Assembly (NCBI GenBank): GCA_002309765.1
Contig: DBXY01000041.1
Location: forward strand, 35,599-48,313
Source of the DNA: Verrucomicrobia bacterium UBA1200
GTDB lineage: Bacteria > Verrucomicrobiota > Kiritimatiellia > RFP12 > UBA1067
Length of the DNA: 12,715 nucleotides
Reading direction: 5' to 3'
The position numbers were made by a program, and so were the translations under genes. The notes under the pieces were generated by a model. That model ran no database searches. It was not told the origin of the DNA and saw nothing but the letters and a program-made list of their open reading frames with translations. Shown one piece after another: positions 1 to 10,717 of the stretch (its first letter is position 1; each line of letters opens with the position of its first letter).

Positions 1-2412
1 GAAGGTCCGAACATCGGTTTGATTTCGTCTTTGGGCATTTACGCCAAGATTAACGAATACGGATTCATTGAAACCCCGTACCGCAAAGTGGTTGACGGCC
101 GTGCCACCGATGAGGTGGTTTACATGTCCGCCGACGAAGAGGAAAATTACGTTATCGCCCAGGCGAACTCCGAGCTGGACGCGAACGGTCGTTTCACCTC
201 GCAGCGCGTGACTTGCCGTTACAAGGCCGACTTCGTGGAGCGCAAGCCCGAGTTGGTCCAGTTCATGGACGTATCCCCGATGCAGGTGATCTCCATCGCG
301 GCAGGGTTGATTCCGTTCCTTGAGCATGATGACGCCAACCGTGCTTTGATGGGCGCGAACATGATGCGTCAGGGTGTGCCGCTGCTGCGCACCGAGCGTC
401 CCTTTGTGGCGACCGGTCTGGAATGGCGTGCCGCGTCCGACTCCTGCGTTACCGTGCTGGCGGAAGAGGACGGCATCATCGCTTACGTGTCGGCTACGGA
501 AATCGTGCAGTCTCGGGACGGTACCCCGCCGCCTCCGGCCAGCAAGGAAGAGCTGGACGCGCGCGATGACGACGCCAAGAAGGATCAGGCTAAGGCTTTG
601 ATGGCGGAGCGCGAGGCCAAAGACCGCGCCAATGGCATCATCCATTATCATTTGCAGAAATTCCGCCGTTGCAACGCCGGTACCTGTTTCAACCAGAAGC
701 CGATCGTCAAGGTCGGTCAGGCGGTGAAAAAAGGCGACGCGCTGGCCGACGGCCCCGCGACTGACCAGGGCGAGTTGGCTCTCGGTAAGAACCTGATGGT
801 CGCCTTCATGCCGTGGCGCGGCTACAACTTCGAAGACGCGATTCTGCTGAGCGAAAAATGCGTCCGCGACGATGTGTTCACCTCGGTCCACATTCAGGAT
901 TTCGAGGTCGGCGCCCGCGACACCAAGCTCGGCCCGGAAGAAATCACCCGCGATATCCCGAACGTTGGTGAAGATTTGCTGCGTAATTTGGGGCCCGACG
1001 GTGTGGTTATCGTCGGCGCGGAAATTAAGCCGGGCGACATTCTGGTGGGTAAGATTACCCCCAAGAGCGAAACCGAGCTTGCCCCTGAAGAGCGTCTGCT
1101 GCGCGCGATTTTCGGCGAAAAGGCCGCCGAGGTGCGCGACACCTCGCTGACCGTCCCGAGCGGCGTTTATGGCATCGTGATGGATGTCAAGGTCACCCAG
1201 CAGCTTGAGGATAAGAAGACGTTGCTTTCGTCGACTTCGGAAAAGATCGAGGAGAAGAAAGAGGCCCGCGTGATCGAGGCCGAGCGTAAAAAGAAACGCG
1301 AAGCTTTGGAGCAGGAGCTTACCACGGCGCTCAGCGACCGTTTGCTCGGTGAAAAGATTCCGCTCGATGTGATCAACGCCCGTACCGGCGAGGTGATCAT
1401 CCCGCAGCAGAAGAAGATCACCAAGAAAGTGCTGGGCGAGCTGTCCCGCAACTACGATGTCATCCAGATCGAGACCAGCCCGATTGCCGACTTGATCGAG
1501 AAGATCATCAGCGGTTTCCGTCAGCGGTTCATTGATCTTGAGGAATCCATTTCCGGCGACGGCGCCTATGACGATTTGGACGGCATAAACGACGGCAGCG
1601 TTATCAAGCAGGTCCGCGTTTACATCGCCGAAAAGAAGAACATTTCGGTGGGCGATAAGCTGGCGGGCCGCCACGGTAACAAGGGTGTCGTTTCCAAGAT
1701 TGTGCCGGACTGCGATATGCCGTTCTTGCCGGACGGAACGCCGGTGGATATCGTACTCAACCCGCTTGGCGTGCCTTCCCGAATGAACCTCGGCCAGCTG
1801 TTCGAGACGTATCTCGGTTTGGCCTGCAAGGTGCTCGGGTTCCATGCGGCGACCCCGGTGTTCGACGGTGTGCAGGAAAGCGAAATCGACGAATTGCTGC
1901 GCAAGTCCCGCCAGGTCCAGGAGGAGCAGAAAAAGCCCGGCGATGTGCCGTGGATCTGCGAGGACGGCAAGACCATCCTGTACGACGGCCGTACCGGCGA
2001 ACCGTTCGACCAGCGCGTGGTGGTTGGCCAGATTTACATGCTCAAGCTGCACCATCTGGTCACCGACAAGATTCACGCCCGCGCGACCGGCCCGTATTCG
2101 CTCGTCACCCAGCAGCCGCTCGGCGGCAAGGCCCAGTACGGCGGACAGCGTATGGGCGAAATGGAGGTCTGGGCGTTGGAGGCGTATGGCGTGGCCTACG
2201 CGCTGCAAGAGCTGCTGACCGTCAAATCCGACGATGTTATGGGTCGAACCCGCATTTACGAGTCGATCGTCAAGGGTGAGAACACCCTTGAGGCCGGGAT
2301 GCCGGAATCGTTCTCCGTGCTGATGCACGAGTTGCGCGGACTGTGTCTGGACATGAAGCTGCTCGGTGGGGATTCTGATTCTGCGTCCACCCCCGATTAT
2401 CGGCAAATTTAA
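1..2412 (+). CDS. rpoB: DNA-directed RNA polymerase subunit beta, 5' end missing
   Basis: This is the C-terminal 803 residues of the beta subunit, which forms one side of the RNA polymerase active-site cleft. The reading frame is open from base 1, and its first residues (EGPNIGLI) match E. coli RpoB from about Glu565, inside rifampicin cluster II. The N-terminal half and the main rifampicin region lie upstream of the window. Visible landmarks, in window residue numbers, are GYNFED at 274-279 (E. coli Glu813/Asp814) and the DKLAGRHGNKGV segment with Lys553 and Lys561 (E. coli Lys1065/Lys1073). QQPLGGKAQ and the C-terminal GMPESFSVL block are also present. Compared with E. coli there is an extra charged segment at 170-213. 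A long Lys/Glu-rich region at about 400-535 sits where E. coli has the SI2 insertion. The stretch before LYDGRTGE is longer than in E. coli, and the stretch before ATPVFDG is shorter. The gene ends with TAA, 21 nt before rpoC. Family assignment is certain; the organism is not. Confidence 0.99.
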   Translation, partial: EGPNIGLISSLGIYAKINEYGFIETPYRKVVDGRATDEVVYMSADEEENYVIAQANSELDANGRFTSQRVTCRYKADFVERKPELVQFMDVSPMQVISIAAGLIPFLEHDDANRALMGANMMRQGVPLLRTERPFVATGLEWRAASDSCVTVLAEEDGIIAYVSATEIVQSRDGTPPPPASKEELDARDDDAKKDQAKALMAEREAKDRANGIIHYHLQKFRRCNAGTCFNQKPIVKVGQAVKKGDALADGPATDQGELALGKNLMVAFMPWRGYNFEDAILLSEKCVRDDVFTSVHIQDFEVGARDTKLGPEEITRDIPNVGEDLLRNLGPDGVVIVGAEIKPGDILVGKITPKSETELAPEERLLRAIFGEKAAEVRDTSLTVPSGVYGIVMDVKVTQQLEDKKTLLSSTSEKIEEKKEARVIEAERKKKREALEQELTTALSDRLLGEKIPLDVINARTGEVIIPQQKKITKKVLGELSRNYDVIQIETSPIADLIEKIISGFRQRFIDLEESISGDGAYDDLDGINDGSVIKQVRVYIAEKKNISVGDKLAGRHGNKGVVSKIVPDCDMPFLPDGTPVDIVLNPLGVPSRMNLGQLFETYLGLACKVLGFHAATPVFDGVQESEIDELLRKSRQVQEEQKKPGDVPWICEDGKTILYDGRTGEPFDQRVVVGQIYMLKLHHLVTDKIHARATGPYSLVTQQPLGGKAQYGGQRMGEMEVWALEAYGVAYALQELLTVKSDDVMGRTRIYESIVKGENTLEAGMPESFSVLMHELRGLCLDMKLLGGDSDSASTPDYRQI

Positions 2413-2416
2413 CCGT

Positions 2417-2424
2417 AAAGGAGG
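2417..2424 (+). promoter_or_regulatory. Strong ribosome binding site of rpoC
   Basis: AAAGGAGG ends 9 nt before the rpoC ATG and is a near-perfect Shine-Dalgarno sequence. An ATG at 2426 lies closer to it, but that frame stops after three codons, so 2434 is the real start. The site fits efficient separate initiation on the shared rpoBC message. Confidence 0.85.
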
Positions 2425-2433
2425 AATGATTTT

Positions 2434-6828
<4,395 letters not shown>

Positions 6829-6842
6829 CCGTTAGGTTGGTC

Positions 6843-6876
6843 AAAAAGGGAGGCGCCTCCGCGCCTCCCTTTTTTT
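6843..6876 (+). terminator. Intrinsic (Rho-independent) terminator of the rpoBC operon
   Basis: A perfect 9-bp GC-rich stem, GGGAGGCGC (6848-6856) with GCGCCTCCC (6861-6869), closes a CTCC loop and is followed by seven T residues. Five A residues precede the stem and can pair with the T run, so the hairpin could also stop transcripts from the opposite strand. It starts 14 nt after the rpoC stop codon and marks the end of the RNA polymerase unit. Confidence 0.95.
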
Positions 6877-6939
6877 GTCACGCAAGCTCTTCCAGTTGCA
6901 AATAAACGGAAAATTTTAAGTCAGGCGGGAATTTCGCGC

Positions 6940-6968
6940 TTTACTGGAATAACGTAATTTTGTACCAT
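6940..6968 (+). promoter_or_regulatory. Possible sigma-70-type promoter of the efflux/pbpC operon
   Basis: TTTACT (6940-6945) and TACCAT (6963-6968) each match four of six consensus bases for the -35 and -10 boxes, and they are 17 nt apart. They lie in the AT-rich part of the 248-bp gap after the rpoC terminator, where a promoter for the next operon is needed. A start near 6975 would give a leader of about 100 nt. The match is modest and rests on inspection only. Confidence 0.3.
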
Positions 6969-6998
6969 ACAAGACTGACGCGGGTTTTGCGTTAAGTT

Positions 6999-7030
6999 CC
7001 GGCGGTATGGAACGGGGGGATTTTCGCCGG
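6999..7030 (+). repeat. Short inverted repeat in the operon leader
   Basis: CCGGCG (6999-7004) and CGCCGG (7025-7030) are exact inverted copies 20 nt apart, 46 nt upstream of the adaptor start codon. They could form an RNA stem in the leader or an operator half-site pair. Six-base repeats also arise by chance in GC-rich DNA, so this is weak. Confidence 0.25.
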
Positions 7031-7076
7031 TGCTGGATTTTTAAGGGGTTTTTCGATATTTGGTTGAGGAAGGCGG

Positions 7077-8720
7077 ATGAAAAAGGGCGGTAAAAAGAAA
7101 AAACTGGCGGTTTTTCTGCTGGTTGTTATGGCGATCGGGGGCTATTTCTGGTGGCGCGGCCGCAGCAAGGCAGCCGTTGACGATACCGTGCCCACGTTTA
7201 CGGTCGAAAAGGGCCCGTTGACGATTTCGGTGACCACCGGCGGGTCGATCCAAAGCCGGGACAAAGAGGTGATCAAAAGCGAGCTGGAGGGTAACAACAC
7301 CGTAATTTGGGTGGTTGAAGAGGGGCAGAAGGTCCAAAAGGGCGATTTGCTGCTGGAGTTCGATTCCAGCGATTTGGTCCAAAAACGCGACGAACAGGAA
7401 ATTACGGTGGCCAACACCGAGGCGAATCTGATTATCGCCGAAGAGAAGCTTGGAATCACCGAGGGCGATTGCGAGGGGTTGCTGCTCGAAAGGGAAGTGG
7501 ACCAGATGTTGGCCAAGATGGCGCAGGAAAAGTACCAAAAGGGCGATTATCCCCAGGCGATGATGAAAAACGAGGCGGATATCGCATTGGCCGACGAGGA
7601 GGTTAACCGCGCTTCGGAAAAACTGGGTTGGTCGAAACAGCTGTTCGACGAAGGCTTCCTGACCAAGACCGAGCTGCAGGCGGACGAGCTTTCGCTTAAG
7701 CAGAAAAAACTGGCGCTCGACCAGGCTATCATGAATATGTCGGTGCTGACCAACTACACCAAAATCCAGGAAGAGGCGAAACTTCAGACCACGTTGCGCA
7801 AGGCCGAACGTGCGCTCACCCGGGTCCGTTGGCAGAACAAGGCCAACCTGCGTCAGGTGGAGACGGAATTGAACGCCCGCCGCCGGGAACGCGACCGGGC
7901 CACCAATCGCCTGGCGGAGTTGAATTTCCAGATTGATAAGAGCAAAATCTACTCCCCGACCAACGGCATTATTCTGTACGCGTCCACGGTGCTGATTTCG
8001 CGCCGGCAGTGGTGGGTTAAGCCGTTGGCGGTCGGTTCCACCGCCGTGGAGCGTCAGGAGCTGATATACATACCGTTGGAGTCCGGCATGGTGGTGGAGG
8101 TCATGATCCCCGAAGCCAGCTTGAACAAGATTTCCCAGGGTATGACGGCGCGGGTTAAGGTAGACGCTTTCCCCGGCGAGGTGTTCGAGGGCAAACTGGT
8201 CAAGATCGGTTTGCTTCCGGACGGCCAGAGCGCGCAGCTGAATCCCGACCTTAAGCTGTACAAGTGCGAGATTGAGTGCGACTTCAAGGGGATGCAGATC
8301 CGTCCCGGAATGAGTTGCGACGTGGAGTTGCTTAAAGACGCATACGATTCGGTGTTCTTCGCGCCGGTGCAGTGCGTGGTCCGGGTGGGCGGAGTGCCGC
8401 GGGTGTATGTCAAGGAAGGCGACAGTTTTGTCCCGCGCGTCATATCGGTGGGGTTGGACAACAACCGCATGATTCACATAACCGACGGTGTTAAGGAAGG
8501 TGATGTGTTGATGCTGGCCCCGCCGGTTAAAGAGCAGAAACGCGAGGAATCCGGCGACTCCGAGAAATCCAAAGGCCAGGGGCGCGGGGAGAATCCCGAG
8601 TCGGAAAAACACCGTGCGGTTCCGCCGGATTCCCAGCCCGGCCAACCGGGGGAACGTCCGCGCCGCGGCGGGGGCGGGGGACGGCCGAGAAACGTCGATA
8701 ACGGCACCGGAGAAAAATAA
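7077..8720 (+). CDS. Periplasmic adaptor (membrane-fusion protein) of a MacAB-type ABC efflux pump
   Basis: This 547-residue HlyD/MacA-type adaptor is anchored in the inner membrane and should link the ABC permease to an outer-membrane channel. A Lys-rich N-terminus leads into one membrane segment at about 10-26. Half-lipoyl segments lie at about 62-100 and 286-300 (KIYSPTNGIILYA). Between them is a long charged alpha-hairpin (about 100-285) that includes LFDEGFLTKTELQ near its tip. A beta-barrel follows at about 332-418, then a membrane-proximal domain to about 481. Residues 482-547 are a low-complexity tail rich in Gly, Pro, Arg, Glu and Lys, with five glycines at 531-535, and look disordered. 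GAGGA six bases upstream serves as ribosome site, and an in-frame TGA at 7065 fixes the start. The TAA overlaps the next ATG by one base. Family members handle macrolides, peptides, lipids or siderophores; the substrate here cannot be read from sequence. The assignment to the family is firm, equivalence to E. coli MacA is not. Confidence 0.93.
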   Translation: MKKGGKKKKLAVFLLVVMAIGGYFWWRGRSKAAVDDTVPTFTVEKGPLTISVTTGGSIQSRDKEVIKSELEGNNTVIWVVEEGQKVQKGDLLLEFDSSDLVQKRDEQEITVANTEANLIIAEEKLGITEGDCEGLLLEREVDQMLAKMAQEKYQKGDYPQAMMKNEADIALADEEVNRASEKLGWSKQLFDEGFLTKTELQADELSLKQKKLALDQAIMNMSVLTNYTKIQEEAKLQTTLRKAERALTRVRWQNKANLRQVETELNARRRERDRATNRLAELNFQIDKSKIYSPTNGIILYASTVLISRRQWWVKPLAVGSTAVERQELIYIPLESGMVVEVMIPEASLNKISQGMTARVKVDAFPGEVFEGKLVKIGLLPDGQSAQLNPDLKLYKCEIECDFKGMQIRPGMSCDVELLKDAYDSVFFAPVQCVVRVGGVPRVYVKEGDSFVPRVISVGLDNNRMIHITDGVKEGDVLMLAPPVKEQKREESGDSEKSKGQGRGENPESEKHRAVPPDSQPGQPGERPRRGGGGGRPRNVDNGTGEK

Positions 8721-9433
8721 TGCCGATCGAATCGGGAAGTGCGAGACCGTCCGAGAACGAGGTGGTTCGGCTTGACAATGTGAAACGCCATTACGTGGTG
8801 GGCGACGAGGTCGTCCGGGCGTTGGACGGGGTTTCGTTCTGTATCCGCAAAGGTTCTTATTGGGCGATTATGGGACCGAGCGGTTCCGGCAAAAGCACGA
8901 TGCTGAACATTTTGGGTTGTCTGGACCGTCCGTCTTCCGGCGCGTATTGGCTAAACGGCGAGAATGTGGCGGAGATGGACGATGACCAGTTGAGCGACCA
9001 CCGCCTCAAGAATTTGGGTTTTGTTTTCCAGAGCTTTCATTTGATCTCCCAACTTACGGTCTGTGAAAACATCGAGGTGCCGATGATGTACCTTGGGGTG
9101 CCGCCGCAAGAGCGCCGCGAACGGGCGGAAATGCTGGCCGAACGGGTCGGGATGTCGCACCGGTTGCGCCATTTGCCGATGGAGCTTTCGGGCGGACAAC
9201 GTCAGCGCGTGGCGGTGGCGCGGGCGTTGGCCAACGACCCCGCGGTTCTTCTGGCCGACGAGCCGACCGGCAATCTGGACAGTGCCACCAGCGTGCAGAT
9301 TATGCAGTTGTTCCAAGAGCTTTACGAGCAGGGTAAGACCATAATTCTGGTGACCCACGAGCCGGACATCGCCCGCTTCGCGAAGTCGAACATTGTTTTG
9401 AAAGACGGCAAACTGCTTTCGTGCCAGGAGTAG
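8720..9433 (+). CDS. ABC transporter ATPase, MacB/LolD-type
   Basis: This 237-residue cytoplasmic ATPase drives the neighbouring permease. All nucleotide-binding motifs are intact: Walker A GPSGSGKST (52-60), Q-loop Gln104 (VFQSF), signature LSGGQ (156-160), Walker B LLADEP with Asp180 and catalytic Glu181, and H-loop His213 (VTHE). The DEPTGNLD sequence and the overall length are typical of the MacB/LolD/FtsE group, which powers mechanotransmission-type transporters. The start codon overlaps the adaptor stop (TAATG), with GGAG seven bases upstream, so translation is probably coupled. In E. coli MacB this domain is fused to the permease; here it is a separate protein, as in LolCDE and in Bacillus YknXYZ. 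The adjacent adaptor argues for efflux rather than lipoprotein release, but the ATPase alone does not decide this. Confidence 0.97.
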   Translation: MPIESGSARPSENEVVRLDNVKRHYVVGDEVVRALDGVSFCIRKGSYWAIMGPSGSGKSTMLNILGCLDRPSSGAYWLNGENVAEMDDDQLSDHRLKNLGFVFQSFHLISQLTVCENIEVPMMYLGVPPQERRERAEMLAERVGMSHRLRHLPMELSGGQRQRVAVARALANDPAVLLADEPTGNLDSATSVQIMQLFQELYEQGKTIILVTHEPDIARFAKSNIVLKDGKLLSCQE

Positions 9434-9436
9434 CCA

Positions 9437-10711
9437 ATGCACAAATCTATCCTGTATTTTTGGCCGTTTGTGAAATTGGGGCTGACCGATGTTTGGCGGC
9501 ATAAAACGCGTTCTTTCCTGACTATGCTCGGCATGGTGTTCGGCGTGGGCAGCGTAATTTCGATGTTGGCGGTGGGCGAGGGCGCCAGTATGCAGGCGTT
9601 GGAATCCATCAAGCGTTTGGGCAGCGAAAACATCATGGTGATGTCGGTCAAGCCCACCAGCGAGGATGGCGGCAGCTCCAGTTCCGAGCGGGGCAAGTTG
9701 GCGGTATACGGGTTGCTGTACGCCGACGAGCAGCGCATCAAGGAAACGGTGCCCGGCGTGGCGCTTACGGTGCCGGCGCGGATGACGCGGCGTATGGCCA
9801 GGGTGGGGGAGCGCCAGTACGAGATGCGGGTGGTGGAGACCGAACCCAATTGGTTTTCTGTTGTCAACCGTCCGATCCTGGCCGGGCGGGTAATCAGCGA
9901 AAACGATCTGCGGATGCGTTCGAACGTTTGTGTGCTGACCGAGCACGGGGTGCGGCGGCTGTTGGCGGCGGAGGGTATTGTCGGCCAGCGGATCCGTATC
10001 GCGTCGGGGATATTCGAGGTCATCGGCATCGTTAAGAACGAGGATGGCGGAACCGTCCGGTCGCCGGACAGCGAGGCGGATGTGTACATCCCGCTCACCA
10101 CGGGCACCAAAATGTTTGGCGAAGCCAACATCCGTTACAGCGCGGGCGGCATGGAGGGCGAAAAGGTCGAGTTGAGCCAGATTATCGTGCGGATGAAAAG
10201 CGTTAATGTGGTCGAGGCCGGCAGCAAGGCGATTGAGTCGGTGATTTCGCGCTTCCACAAGAAAAAAGATTTCAAGATTGACGTCCCGCTCACGCTGTTG
10301 CGGGAGGCGGAACGCACCAAGCGCACCTACAATGTGGTGCTGGGCGCGATCGCCGGTATCAGTCTGCTGGTCGGCGGCATCGGCATCATGAACATCATGC
10401 TGGCGTCGGTTACCGAGCGCACCAAGGAAATCGGCATCCGCCGCGCCATCGGTGCCCGCCGCAGTTTGATTGTTTTGCAGTTTTTGATCAACACTTGCGT
10501 GTTGTCGATTGGCGGCGGACTGATCGGACTGTTGTTGGGGGTTCTGATACCGGTGTTGATTACGGTGTTTACCGACATGCCCACTGTGGTGCAACCGTAC
10601 AGTTTGACCTTGGCGTTTGGCATCAGTGTCGGCATCGGCATTGTGTTCGGGCTTTATCCCGCAATGAGCGCCGCCAAGCTGGATCCGATTGAAGCATTGC
10701 GGCACGAATAA
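9437..10711 (+). CDS. MacB/FtsX-family ABC transporter permease
   Basis: This 424-residue inner-membrane permease has the MacB layout. A first membrane helix lies at about 27-47, followed by a large periplasmic domain at about 50-295 (MacB_PCD type). Three helices in an FtsX domain follow, at about 299-323, 348-374 and 388-408. The cytoplasmic segment TERTKEIGIRRAIGAR (326-341) and the C-terminal LDPIEALRHE are family hallmarks; the first is the usual contact with the ATPase. A Ser-rich linker sits near 79-84. The length is close to that of MacB without its ATPase domain. AGGAG lies six bases before the ATG and inside the end of the ATPase gene, and the ATPase TAG is in frame two codons upstream, so the start is secure. 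With its neighbours it should form a pump of two permeases, two ATPases and six adaptors, by analogy with MacAB; the substrate is unknown. Confidence 0.95.
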   Translation: MHKSILYFWPFVKLGLTDVWRHKTRSFLTMLGMVFGVGSVISMLAVGEGASMQALESIKRLGSENIMVMSVKPTSEDGGSSSSERGKLAVYGLLYADEQRIKETVPGVALTVPARMTRRMARVGERQYEMRVVETEPNWFSVVNRPILAGRVISENDLRMRSNVCVLTEHGVRRLLAAEGIVGQRIRIASGIFEVIGIVKNEDGGTVRSPDSEADVYIPLTTGTKMFGEANIRYSAGGMEGEKVELSQIIVRMKSVNVVEAGSKAIESVISRFHKKKDFKIDVPLTLLREAERTKRTYNVVLGAIAGISLLVGGIGIMNIMLASVTERTKEIGIRRAIGARRSLIVLQFLINTCVLSIGGGLIGLLLGVLIPVLITVFTDMPTVVQPYSLTLAFGISVGIGIVFGLYPAMSAAKLDPIEALRHE

Positions 10712-10717
10712 GATTTT

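Noticed and set aside
6896..6919. TTGCAA followed by TTTTAA as an alternative promoter
   Set aside because: The spacing is only 12 nt, too short for a sigma-70 promoter.
7041..8645. 534-codon open frame on the - strand
   Set aside because: It is opposite the adaptor gene and covers nearly its whole length. The product has no recognisable domain, and the codon pattern fits the + strand gene.
8648..8680. Several G runs that could form a G-quadruplex
   Set aside because: The runs encode the Gly/Arg tail of the adaptor; the first run is far from the others and only three runs reach five bases, so composition explains them.
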